Of a DNA stretch of 64,000 nucleotides, positions 55,434 to 63,722 are shown one piece after another. The notes under the pieces were generated by a model. That model searched no databases and was not told the DNA's origin. It saw only the letters and a list, made by a program, of their open reading frames with translations. Origin of the DNA: Mycobacterium noviomagense (GTDB taxonomy: Bacteria > Actinomycetota > Actinomycetes > Mycobacteriales > Mycobacteriaceae); the NCBI RefSeq assembly GCF_010731635.1, contig NZ_AP022583.1, positions 620,001 to 684,000 of the forward strand. Direction: 5' to 3'. The translations under genes and the position numbers were made by a program. How positions within the stretch are numbered: position 1 is the stretch's first letter; every line of letters starts with the position of its first letter.

Positions 55434-57071
55434 GTGTCGAGACGTGCCTCCAGTGGGTCACCCTGCGCATGCCCTGTGCTGGTGCTGGACGGCAACACGA
55501 AGCTGTCGCGGGAATCGCTGGGTAACAAGGGCTACGGCATTGCTGCGATGCGCAGGCAGGGTTTGCCGGTGCCGCCGGCGTTCTGCATCACCACCGACGT
55601 CGGCGCCCGGTACCTCTCTAGACCTGAGGCGACGATGGCCGCGATCTGGAAAGACGTACTGGACCACATCGGCTGGCTGGAAGCCCAGACCTCGCGGACG
55701 TTCGGCCGAGGGCCGAATCCGCTGCTGATCAGCGTGCGCTCCAGTGCGGCGCGGTCGATGCCGGGCATGATGGACACGGTGCTGGATCTGGGCATCGACG
55801 ACGCTGTCGAAGAAGCATTGGCAGCGCTCGGCACGGCGGCGTTCGCACGCGACACCCGGCAGCGGTTCAGCCGGATGTATCGCCGCATCGCCGGGGCGAC
55901 GGCCGGCGGTCCTGAGACGATCTCCGCGCCGGCCGATCCGTACACCCAGCTGCGGGCGGCGATTGAGGCGGTGTTCGCGTCGTGGAACTCGCCACGCGCG
56001 ATCACCTACCGCGCCCATCACGGCATCGACGACAGGGGCGGTACCGCGGTTGTCGTGCAATCGATGGTGTTCGGCAACCGGGACCCTAATTCGGGTGCGG
56101 GAGTGCTGTTTTCCCGCAACCCGATAACCGGCGCGGACGAGCGATTTGGTGAATGGCTGCCCGGCGGCCAAGGCGACGACGTGGTGTCGGGGACCTTCGA
56201 CGTCGAACCGATCGCCGCGCTGAGCGATGAACAACCGGCCGTTTACGACGAGCTGATAGCCGCGTCGCGCACGCTTGAACGGCTTGCTGGTGACGTCCAA
56301 GAAATCGAGTTCACCGTCGAACAAGGCAAGCTGTGGCTGCTGCAAACCCGGGCCGCGGAGCGTTCGGCGCAAGCGGCGGTGCGTTTGGCGCTGCAGTTGC
56401 GCCGCGAAGGCCTCATCGACGACGCCGAGGCGCTACGCAGAGTCACCCCCGCCCAAGTCGAGACACTGCTGCTGCCGTCGCTGCAGCCGGAGACCCGGTT
56501 GGCCGTAGCACTTTTAGCTAAGGGACTGCCCGCCAGCCCCGGTGTGGCATCGGGCCGCGCCTATACCGATATGGACGACGCGATGAACGCCGCCGACGCC
56601 GGTGAGGACGTCATCCTGGTGCGAAACCACACCAGCCCCGACGACGTCCACGGCATGCTGGCTGCGCGTGGCATCGTTACCGAGGTCGGCGGCGCCTCCA
56701 GTCACGCCGCGGTGGTCAGCCGGGAGCTTGGCAAGGTGGCCGTGGTGGGCTGCGGCGTCGGGGTCGTCGAATCGCTGGCCGGCAGGCTGGTGACTGTGGA
56801 CGGCAACCAAGGCGAAGTGCGCGAAGGCATCCTGGAGTTGTCCGCCTGGTCGGAGAACGACACTCCGGAGCTGCGGGAGTTAGCCGATATCGCACGGCGG
56901 ATAAGCCCGCTGCGCGCCCACGATGACGGGAATTATCCGAGGCTGCAGAAGAACTCGCTTGAGGCTGTACGCGCGGCTATGGCCAGCGGTCAGACGGACG
57001 TGGTGTCCACCAACCCCGTGGTCACCATGCTGGCGGCCTTGAGGCTTACCGAAGTGCCGGCTTCCCGATGA
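55434..57071 (+). CDS. ppdK: Pyruvate,phosphate dikinase-like protein without the C-terminal barrel
   Basis: A 545-residue protein with the ATP-grasp domain of PPDK: LGNKGYGIAAMRRQGLPVPP, VRSSAARSMPGMMDTVLDLG, GVLFSRNPITGADERFGEWL, EIEFTVEQGKLWLLQTRAAE. It also has the phosphohistidine domain TEVGGASSHAAVVSRELGKV. The PEP/pyruvate TIM barrel is absent, as in the short M. tuberculosis Rv1127c. GTG 55434 or GTG 55476 could be the start. It overlaps the next gene by ATGA. A full dikinase reaction is therefore doubtful without a partner. Confidence 0.88.
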   Translation: MSRRASSGSPCACPVLVLDGNTKLSRESLGNKGYGIAAMRRQGLPVPPAFCITTDVGARYLSRPEATMAAIWKDVLDHIGWLEAQTSRTFGRGPNPLLISVRSSAARSMPGMMDTVLDLGIDDAVEEALAALGTAAFARDTRQRFSRMYRRIAGATAGGPETISAPADPYTQLRAAIEAVFASWNSPRAITYRAHHGIDDRGGTAVVVQSMVFGNRDPNSGAGVLFSRNPITGADERFGEWLPGGQGDDVVSGTFDVEPIAALSDEQPAVYDELIAASRTLERLAGDVQEIEFTVEQGKLWLLQTRAAERSAQAAVRLALQLRREGLIDDAEALRRVTPAQVETLLLPSLQPETRLAVALLAKGLPASPGVASGRAYTDMDDAMNAADAGEDVILVRNHTSPDDVHGMLAARGIVTEVGGASSHAAVVSRELGKVAVVGCGVGVVESLAGRLVTVDGNQGEVREGILELSAWSENDTPELRELADIARRISPLRAHDDGNYPRLQKNSLEAVRAAMASGQTDVVSTNPVVTMLAALRLTEVPASR

Positions 57072-57673
57072 GTGAATTGGCCGTGTTGCAGGCGGTCCGC
57101 CTCAAGGGTCGGGTAACTCTGGCTGATCTGTCCGAGACCTTGGTTGAGGATCCGGCCGAGATTGCGCATACGGTCGAGCAGTTGACGAAGACGGGTCTGC
57201 TGGCTGACGACAAAGTTTTGAAGCTCACCCGCGAAGGCCGTGCCCGGCTCGACGAGTTGCTCGCCGAGGAGCGCAGGGATATCGACGGTGCTGCCCTGCT
57301 CGCTGCTTACGACGAGTTCCGCGCTGTCAACCGCGATTTCAAAGCGGCCATCACCGACTGGCAGCTCAAGGACGGCCAGCCCAACATGCACCGGGACGGC
57401 GAATACGACTCGGCCGTCCTCGCACGCATCGAGGATGTGCACCGGCGGGTGCTACCGATCATTGCTGCCGCGACGGCCCGATTGCCGCGGCTCAGCGCGT
57501 ATTCGGCTAAGTTGCAAAAAGCGCTGGACAAGGTTCGGGCGGGTGAGAACACCTGGTTGACCCGCCCACTCATCGACTCCTACCACACCGTGTGGTTCGA
57601 ACTGCACGAGGAGCTGATCGGCGCTGCGGGCCTGACCCGAGATGCCGAAGCCAAATCCGGCCACGCCGAATAG
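57068..57673 (+). CDS. Conserved protein with N-terminal winged helix (Rv1126c-like)
   Basis: A 201-residue protein. The first 65 residues look like a winged helix (LAVLQAVRLKGRVTLADLSE, then VEQLTKTGLLADDKVLKLTREG). The rest is helical with EFRAVNRDFKAAITDWQLKD and TRPLIDSYHTVWFELHEELI. It overlaps the PPDK-like gene, so it may work with it. Function unknown; the family co-occurs with ppdK in mycobacteria as recalled. Confidence 0.8.
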   Translation: MSELAVLQAVRLKGRVTLADLSETLVEDPAEIAHTVEQLTKTGLLADDKVLKLTREGRARLDELLAEERRDIDGAALLAAYDEFRAVNRDFKAAITDWQLKDGQPNMHRDGEYDSAVLARIEDVHRRVLPIIAAATARLPRLSAYSAKLQKALDKVRAGENTWLTRPLIDSYHTVWFELHEELIGAAGLTRDAEAKSGHAE

Positions 57674-57679
57674 CTTTCG

Positions 57680-58921
57680 CTACAGCGTGGCATCGAGCCT
57701 ATGCAGATACGCATCGATGTCGCCGATCGCCGACTCTGCCGCGTGCACGCTGATCGCGATGGTGTCACCGATGCCGTGCACCCCGTGGGTCAATCCCATC
57801 GCGGGAGAAAGCGCCGGAAAGCCGGCCGTCAGCACCACGGGCGCACCGCCGAAATGCAGATCCGCCGCGCCCCTGTTGACGCTGGACACCACCGTGTTGC
57901 CGGCGACCAGCTCGGGTCGGGCGTCCGGGTCGAACTGCGCGACACCCCAACGCAGCAGCGGCGCGGGTACCGCGGCGAAGGCCCGGTCGGCGGCCCGCGC
58001 CGCGGGATGCTCCGCACGCCGACGGCCATTGGCCAAGTCCCCGGCGATCCGCTCGACCCGTGCATCCGGGTCCAGTTGCGGGTACAGACCGACGACGACG
58101 TTACCGAAATGGTTATGCGCATGCCGCACACCGGGTTTGAGCATGGGCACCTCGGCGCCCAGCATGTCGGCATTGCCGCCCAGATGATTTGACAACGCGG
58201 TCGACACGGCACTGAGCACAGCGACGGTTACGGTCGGCCCGTGCAGCTGTGAACGGTGCCGCCGCAGCGTGCGCACGCTGCGGGCACCTTCCGGGCGCGC
58301 ATTGGTCGCCAACGCCGGTCGCGATCCCACCGGCGGCGCCAGCAGTCCAGAGCGGGTGTCCTTGACCAGCTGGTTGTGTGTTCGTGCGGCTTCGACGGCG
58401 CGCCGCGGCAGCCACCCTGGCGGCTGAGGCGTCACCGCGGGCACCGGCTCCGCCCGGCCGAAAAGCCGGGCAGCCATTGCCGAGGACCGCGCTCCGTCGC
58501 CCAGCGCGTGGGCGACTTGCATGACGCCGACGGTGCCCGTTGCGCTACTCGCAGGCATGCCGCGCACTCCGGTGAAAACGTGTAGCCGCCATGGCATCTT
58601 TCGGATGTCGAGCTGCTCGCCCGCCAGCCGCACCACAGCGTCCAGACAGCCATGCCAGGTGTCGTCGGGAAGCTCATGGCAGACCACCTGATCGGGTTCG
58701 ATGTCCGCCGGCACCCAGGTCGGGTAGGTGAGCACGCAACCGTCTTCGACCCGCATCGTGAGGTCCGGGCAGGACCGGGCACGGTCAGTGACCTCGTATA
58801 TTGCCCTTCCCAGGTCGTCCGGTTGGCCGCCGAACGCGTAGAGCAAGAATTGATCGTTGGGGATCTTGGTCGACATCCAATAAAACTGGGCGTCGACCGC
58901 CGCCATGCGGTGCTTCGTCAT
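57680..58921 (-). CDS. WS/DGAT-like acyltransferase family protein (Rv1125-like)
   Basis: A 413-residue condensation-fold protein starting MTKHRMAAVDAQFYWMSTKI. The active-site region reads QVAHALGDGARSSAMAARLF: the HHxxxDG motif has lost its first His (A) but keeps the second His and DG. NHFGNVVVGLYPQ and SSVNRGAADLHFGGAPV follow the wax ester synthase/DGAT layout. It may be a weak or specialised acyltransferase. ATG 58921 gives the recalled length of Rv1125; a longer upstream frame is not supported. Confidence 0.8.
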   Translation of the reverse strand: MTKHRMAAVDAQFYWMSTKIPNDQFLLYAFGGQPDDLGRAIYEVTDRARSCPDLTMRVEDGCVLTYPTWVPADIEPDQVVCHELPDDTWHGCLDAVVRLAGEQLDIRKMPWRLHVFTGVRGMPASSATGTVGVMQVAHALGDGARSSAMAARLFGRAEPVPAVTPQPPGWLPRRAVEAARTHNQLVKDTRSGLLAPPVGSRPALATNARPEGARSVRTLRRHRSQLHGPTVTVAVLSAVSTALSNHLGGNADMLGAEVPMLKPGVRHAHNHFGNVVVGLYPQLDPDARVERIAGDLANGRRRAEHPAARAADRAFAAVPAPLLRWGVAQFDPDARPELVAGNTVVSSVNRGAADLHFGGAPVVLTAGFPALSPAMGLTHGVHGIGDTIAISVHAAESAIGDIDAYLHRLDATL

Positions 58922-59049
58922 TAATCGTTTCCATGTTCGCCCGTTCGACCATACTTCGGAGGTCGCCGACGGTATGGGCGACTTGCAGCCGGTTCCCCGT
59001 GCTGATATGGCATACTCAGCACTTTTTCGGGATTGCGAGGACATAGCAG

Positions 59050-59154
59050 GTGGCCGCTGCGGACGAACTTCGGGTCGACTTGGAGACCTTGGCGCACTGC
59101 GTTTATGGGCTACGACCCGCCAGCGAACCCCATCAACACCACGAGTCCGCGTGA
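59050..59154 (+). pseudogene. N-terminal remnant of an EspC-like (T7SS-associated) gene
   Basis: GTG 59050 opens VAAADELRVDLETLAHC, the usual first residues of EspC/DUF2580-type small secretion proteins. After about codon 17 the sequence switches to DUF1023 DNA in another frame, and the frame stops at 59152-59154. In mycobacteria such a gene normally stands directly upstream of a DUF1023 hydrolase. A deletion joining the two explains this remnant. Confidence 0.6.
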
Positions 59155-59743
59155 TTTTTGGCGGATGATCAACGACGGCCAAGCCCGTGCCGGCGCGGCG
59201 AATCTCTCGTCATACCTGCAACACGTCCGCACCAACAATCCCACCGCGCATATCAGCCTGTTCGGGCACTCTTACGGCTCCTTGACGTCGTCGCTGGCTT
59301 TGCAACAGCTCAACGCCCAGGGCTTGCATCCAGTCAACGATGCGGTGTTTTACGGATCCCCGGGCCTTGAGCTCACCGACCCCAGTCAACTAGGGCTCGC
59401 TAATGGTCATGCCTACGTGATGCGGTCGATCGGTCATGACCTGATTCCCGAGGTGGGACCGCTTGCCCCATTCCACGGTTGGGGTGCCGACCCGTATAGC
59501 GGGATGATGCCGGAGTTATCCGCAGCCGCCGGGACCAGCCCCGACGGTATTGCGCGGGCGGGTGTGCTGAGCCATGCCGACTATCCTCGCGCGGTTATCG
59601 GACCAGGCGGCGAACCAGTGTTGAGAATGTCGGGTTATAACTTGGCGGTGATCGCCGCGGGGATAGCGGACCTTCCTGATGGTGGTAAGCAGTTGGTGAT
59701 GGCGCCGACGCCATTGAAGCCATATCCCCATACGGGAGGATGA
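59105..59743 (+). pseudogene. DUF1023 alpha/beta hydrolase, 5' truncated
   Basis: The frame begins abruptly at MGYDPPANPINTTSPRDFW and continues into SLFGHSYGSLTSSLALQQL, with the Ser nucleophile, GSPGLELTDPSQLG, SIGHDLIPEVGPLAPFHGWG and SHADYPRAV. Only the catalytic core and C-terminus of the family are left (212 residues from ATG 59105); the N-terminal few hundred residues are missing. No ribosome binding site is visible at 59105. Its stop overlaps the downstream lipoprotein start, as in an intact operon. Probably not functional. Confidence 0.72.
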
Positions 59744-60312
59744 TGATTCGAATCGCTGCAGGAATTGTGGGGATGGTGGTATGCATGTCGATTTCCGGTT
59801 GTGGCGCCGCCGATTCCGGGCCGCACGGCAATCCCGGGCCGCAGCGGGTGGCCGAGCTGGAGAACGGACTACGGTCGAAACCATCGTTTGAGACCGCGAA
59901 ATCCGAGTACACGTCGGCCATGAGCGAGATGGCAGACAAGGTCGCCGCCCTTGTGCCAGGAATGAAGTGGACGGTCGACGAGAATAGCTGGGACCACTGC
60001 GCCGGCGAGTACGTCTGGACCCGCGCTGTTCGGGTGTTCGAACGCATCGTTTTTGATCGCCGGATCCCTGACGAGATCTGGCCGAAGGCGCTGCAGATCG
60101 TCAAAGACGGCGCCGCCCGGTTCGGTGCCACGACTGTCAATGTTTTCGTCGACCAACCAGGCAATAAAGACCTCGCCATCTCTGGTTCTGGAGCCCAATT
60201 TCATTTCGGGACTGCGGTGCAGACGATCCTCACGGCTACATCGGACTGCCGTATGCGGGAGACCGACACTCAAACACCGACCTCGACGCCGAGCAGTCAG
60301 CCTCATCCGTAG
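59740..60312 (+). CDS. LppA/LppV-type lipoprotein
   Basis: A 190-residue lipoprotein: signal MMIRIAAGIVGMVVCMSISG followed by Cys21 (lipobox S-I-S-G-C). The family-typical motif WTVDENSWDHCAGEYVW has a second Cys, and SDCRMRETD has a third. The C-terminal tail is Thr/Pro/Ser rich. ATG 59740 or 59743. It follows the truncated DUF1023 gene, a frequent pairing. Function unknown. Confidence 0.83.
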   Translation: MMIRIAAGIVGMVVCMSISGCGAADSGPHGNPGPQRVAELENGLRSKPSFETAKSEYTSAMSEMADKVAALVPGMKWTVDENSWDHCAGEYVWTRAVRVFERIVFDRRIPDEIWPKALQIVKDGAARFGATTVNVFVDQPGNKDLAISGSGAQFHFGTAVQTILTATSDCRMRETDTQTPTSTPSSQPHP

Positions 60313-60337
60313 TGCCGAACTGACCGACCACCATCCC

Positions 60338-60724
60338 ATGAGTCAGACCGCGAGACCGACTGAGCCCGAACGACCCTCTCACCGGACATCGTCCTACCAT
60401 CGGGGAAGCTACGGCCGTCGCTGGCTTGCAATACTGAACTGGATTCTGGCACTCCTTACAGTGCCGGCCGCGTTGTTGGTCATGGCGATAGGCTTCGCGG
60501 GTGCGATGTCCACTGATCGTTGCGCCTACCAATACTGTGCACACCAAGGCCCCCCAATGCCCATCTTCGTCGTGCTGTTTTACGGCGCTCCGGTGATTGC
60601 AGTGCTAACAATCGTTGTGTCCCGCCGGACCGCAAAGCGTGGCTGGGGCATCCTAATTCCCTTAGCCACCTATGTTGTCTTCGCCTGCGATATTGCTGTC
60701 CTTTACCTGACATTTCGGCCCTAA
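60338..60724 (+). CDS. Small membrane protein, three hydrophobic segments
   Basis: A 128-residue product starting MSQTARPTEPERPSHRTSSY. Membrane segments: LAILNWILALLTVPAALLVMA, PIFVVLFYGAPVIAVLTIVV and ILIPLATYVVFACDIAVLYL. A loop between the first two has paired cysteines (DRCAYQYCAH). No family recognised. It begins 25 bp after the lipoprotein stop and may share its transcript. ATG 60338 chosen because the upstream part of the frame is a shadow of the lipoprotein gene. Confidence 0.7.
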   Translation: MSQTARPTEPERPSHRTSSYHRGSYGRRWLAILNWILALLTVPAALLVMAIGFAGAMSTDRCAYQYCAHQGPPMPIFVVLFYGAPVIAVLTIVVSRRTAKRGWGILIPLATYVVFACDIAVLYLTFRP

Positions 60725-60775
60725 CTATGAGCTCGGTGAATTGCTGCGGAACCCCACAGCCGACGCCCAGCCCGG

Positions 60776-61681
60776 TTAGCGCGCCGAACCGGTGAACTTC
60801 AGCACCGACTCGGCCGCCTTTTCCGGTTGATCGAGTTGCAAGAAGTGGCCGGCGTGTTCGACGACCGCCACGTCGCTGCCGTCGGGCAGCACCTTTGCCG
60901 CCCAGTGCGCAAAATCAGCTGTGGCGCAACCGTCGTCGCGGCCGTGCAGGTACAGGCTGGGCAACAGCGGTGGAGCAGTCCAGTACCGGTGCAGTCCGGC
61001 GTAGCGTGCGGGCGGGCGGGTGTTACGGATCGTGGCCCGGTACGGCCCCAAAGCGGCCCGCCAGCTCTCAGGGGTGCCGATCGCGGCGTCGACGTGGCGC
61101 AAATCCTCTTCGGCATCGTAGTTCGGAGACCATTGCCGCCACAACCGCGGCACCACCCACGACGCCGAACGCTCTGGCAGCCAAGGTAATTGGAAGTAAA
61201 GAATGTACCAGCTACGGGCCATCTGACGCGGCAGCTTCGCCACCAGCCGACCGACGTCGGGCACTCGACCGAGCGGACGAAACGCGGCCGCCGGCGGCAC
61301 CGACATGATCACTGCCTTGGCGAACGGGCTGTCCGGCATGGCGGCCAGACCCGTCGCCGCGATCGCGCCCCAGTCATGGCCGATCACCACGTCGCGCGCG
61401 CTACCGCCAGCCGCTGACCGCACCCGTAGCGCATCGTCCATCAACGCCCCGATGTGATAACTGCCGTCCGAGGGAATCGACGATGGGGCATAGCCCCGCA
61501 TGAAGGGGGCAACCACCCGCCAGCCCGCCTCGGCCAGTCGGGGCGCGAACTTGCGCCATCCATGGGCGGTGTCCGGGAATCCATGCAGGCACAACGCGAT
61601 CGGGCCGGTGGTCGGCCCCCAGGTCAGGGCTTTCAGCTCGACCTCGGGAGCCTGCACGTTGATCCAGGCTGGTTCGGTCAT
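60776..61681 (-). CDS. ephC: Epoxide hydrolase-type alpha/beta hydrolase
   Basis: A 301-residue hydrolase: LCLHGFPDTAHGWRKFAPRL (oxyanion HGFP), nucleophile Asp in VIGHDWGAIAATGLA, a lid with paired tyrosines (SWYILYFQLPWLPE), the acid region LHGRDDGCATADF and His in VEHAGHFLQLDQPEKAA. The HGFPD and GHDWG motifs are those of epoxide hydrolases. ATG 61681 follows GAAGGATCAGGTG. The position matches Rv1124. Confidence 0.88.
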   Translation of the reverse strand: MTEPAWINVQAPEVELKALTWGPTTGPIALCLHGFPDTAHGWRKFAPRLAEAGWRVVAPFMRGYAPSSIPSDGSYHIGALMDDALRVRSAAGGSARDVVIGHDWGAIAATGLAAMPDSPFAKAVIMSVPPAAAFRPLGRVPDVGRLVAKLPRQMARSWYILYFQLPWLPERSASWVVPRLWRQWSPNYDAEEDLRHVDAAIGTPESWRAALGPYRATIRNTRPPARYAGLHRYWTAPPLLPSLYLHGRDDGCATADFAHWAAKVLPDGSDVAVVEHAGHFLQLDQPEKAAESVLKFTGSAR

Positions 61682-61694
61682 CACCTGATCCTTC

Positions 61695-62252
61695 TCACAC
61701 CGGGTCAAAGCCGGAAATCAACCACCGCTCGTCTATTTTGTCCAACGTCACCCGGACGCTGGAGGTAGCGTTGTTCGGCCGGGCGGTACCAATTGTGACG
61801 GTCTGATCGACGAACACCAAGACCACCGCGTGGTTTTCGGTTGCTGACACCGAAGCTGCGGCGGGGACAGTGGCCGCCGCCGTAACATGCTTTTCTTTTG
61901 CGTTCGGAATCAAAACTTCCCGGGTCACTTGGGTGTACGTTTCCCGGAACCCGCCGGTCAGCCGATCACGCGCAATCTGCACGTCCTTCTCGATCGTGTC
62001 GGGCGTAAACGACAGCAGTTCCGTCGCCGAATCCTTTGCCGCCAGCACCGATTCGGCGCGCGCAAGGTCAATATTCCGGACCGAGGAGTCGTGCCACTTC
62101 AACAGGGCCGCCGCGATGGCAAGCAGCAAAGCCAGGCTGGGAAGCAGACCATAGACCAGCACGCGCCACGAGTCGACACGACGCTCGGATCCGCCTTCGG
62201 GTTTCCTTGCGCCAGGGCGGTTCTCGGGTCCGTCGGGCTGCGGTTCGGTCAT
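61695..62252 (-). CDS. Mce-associated membrane protein
   Basis: A 185-residue single-pass protein: hydrophilic N-terminus, helix VLVYGLLPSLALLLAIAAAL, then the Mce-associated domain (AKDSATELLSFTPDTIEKDV, DRLTGGFRETYTQVTREVLI, ending DERWLISGFDPV). Such proteins stabilise Mce lipid importers in the envelope. ATGA overlap with the sister gene upstream. No mce operon is in the window, so this is an orphan pair. Confidence 0.88.
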   Translation of the reverse strand: MTEPQPDGPENRPGARKPEGGSERRVDSWRVLVYGLLPSLALLLAIAAALLKWHDSSVRNIDLARAESVLAAKDSATELLSFTPDTIEKDVQIARDRLTGGFRETYTQVTREVLIPNAKEKHVTAAATVPAAASVSATENHAVVLVFVDQTVTIGTARPNNATSSVRVTLDKIDERWLISGFDPV

Positions 62253-62836
62253 GACAGGAATGCGACGTTGGAGACCTTTGGCCCGTCGCCCAGTTTGCGC
62301 ACGGTGATACGCATCCGCAAGGCCTGGGGCTCTTGCTGCGCGCTGCCGGAGTTTACGCTCTTCACGGTAACCGCCACCAGCACCCGTCCCTCGTCGCGGG
62401 TCTGGTATTCCACTCCCGCCTCGGTGACGGTACCGGCCGACCTTGACTGCGAGCGTTTGACGGTGTCAATGAACGAGCGCGATCGATGAGAGAAGCTGTC
62501 GTAGAAGGTTCCCGTCGCCGAACCCAGAATCCGTTGCACGTCGGCGTCGACATGCTGGTAGTCGAACGTGGTGAGGTTGACCGCACCCTGCCGACCAGCC
62601 TGCAGGAACAGGTCGCGCTGCACCTCCGCGGTATGGGACTCGTAGGCGCGGAAACCCAGCCACCCCACCAGGGCGGCCAATACCACCACGCTTGTCAGCC
62701 CGACGGCCAACGCCCACCGCTCGGGCAAGATGGCCCGGTACGGGGGCGGGACATGGCTTGTGTCTGTTGCCGCAGTTTCGGGTTTGCCGTCTGTGGTCGA
62801 CCCGCTCAACTCCGGGTCCACTGCATCGTCTGCCAC
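62249..62836 (-). CDS. Mce-associated membrane protein (second copy)
   Basis: A 195-residue protein with an acidic N-terminus, a helix WALAVGLTSVVVLAALVGWL, and the domain FDYQHVDADVQRILGSATGT, FYDSFSHRSRSFIDTVKRSQ. It is paralogous to its downstream neighbour and coupled to it. GTG 62836 is preferred; an earlier TTG at 62926 is possible. Confidence 0.83.
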   Translation of the reverse strand: MADDAVDPELSGSTTDGKPETAATDTSHVPPPYRAILPERWALAVGLTSVVVLAALVGWLGFRAYESHTAEVQRDLFLQAGRQGAVNLTTFDYQHVDADVQRILGSATGTFYDSFSHRSRSFIDTVKRSQSRSAGTVTEAGVEYQTRDEGRVLVAVTVKSVNSGSAQQEPQALRMRITVRKLGDGPKVSNVAFLS

Positions 62837-63015
62837 GCTTTGCTCCTGTTCGGCCGCTTCCTGACGGATCGGCCGGCATACAGCTGCCGGTACGGTCCAA
62901 CGTACGTCCACGCGGTCGTTCTGCACTCGGCGAGGCCGACCCGAGCCGGCGACGTCGCGGCCAGAGTCATGCTCTGCCCAGGTTGCGGGGTGGCGGGCCG
63001 CGTTACCGTCTTCTT

Positions 63016-63648
63016 ATGGCGACTTCCGCCCGGACGCCCATGGACGGCGTCCCGAGCGTCGGCCGCGACGGGCCTCCCACCCGCCGCTGGGCGAAAACGG
63101 ATGCGACGCAAGGGCGCATCCTCGACGCCGCGACCGATGTCTTCGCGGCCAAGGGTTTCACCGCCGCCACGATGGCGGACGTGGTGGCCGCGTCGGGCGC
63201 CAGCATCGGCAGCATCTATCACCACTTCGGCGGAAAGAAAGAGCTGTTTTTGGCCATCTTCGAGCAGATGGCCCAGGCCGTCGACGGCCGTATCGAAGCG
63301 ATGCTGCACCAAGCCGACGAGCGGGTCGACCGCCGGCGCATATTCGAACTGCACGTGCGGGCATACCTGGAGGCGATGTGGGAAAACCGGCGCGCAGCCA
63401 GAGTGCTGGTGTCCGACGACACACCGGCGGGGTTTGAGAGCGCGCGGCGCAAACGCATGACTGCAGCCTTCGGCAGTTGGATGTCTGTACTGGAGTTGGA
63501 CGACTCGCTGGGTGCTCAGCTACTGCGCCGCGTTCTGGTGGCGACCATGGCGGAGTCGTCGCTGATGGCGGCCGAGTGCGAGCACCGCAGCGAGGTGACG
63601 GCGATTATCGAGGCGACGATCGAATGGATCGACCGGCTGATCGGGTGA
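63016..63648 (+). CDS. TetR family regulator
   Basis: A 210-residue TetR: ILDAATDVFAAKGFTAATMA, DVVAASGASIGSIYHHFGGK, then a helical effector domain ending EATIEWIDRLIG. ATG 63016 chosen; the upstream frame is a shadow. It lies upstream of the amidohydrolase gene with a perfect palindrome between them. Confidence 0.9.
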   Translation: MATSARTPMDGVPSVGRDGPPTRRWAKTDATQGRILDAATDVFAAKGFTAATMADVVAASGASIGSIYHHFGGKKELFLAIFEQMAQAVDGRIEAMLHQADERVDRRRIFELHVRAYLEAMWENRRAARVLVSDDTPAGFESARRKRMTAAFGSWMSVLELDDSLGAQLLRRVLVATMAESSLMAAECEHRSEVTAIIEATIEWIDRLIG

Positions 63649-63674
63649 TCAAACCTACGCCAAGGCGTTGACGG

Positions 63675-63695
63675 TATTAGAATCTGATTCTAATA
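63675..63695. promoter_or_regulatory. Perfect 21-bp palindrome ahead of the amidohydrolase gene
   Basis: Arms TATTAGAATC (63675-63684) and GATTCTAATA (63686-63695) are exact reverse complements around a single T. It is 27 bp before the amidohydrolase ATG and is the probable operator of the adjacent TetR. Confidence 0.8.
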
Positions 63696-63722
63696 TGGGG
63701 CTTCACTCGCCAAGGAAGCGCT

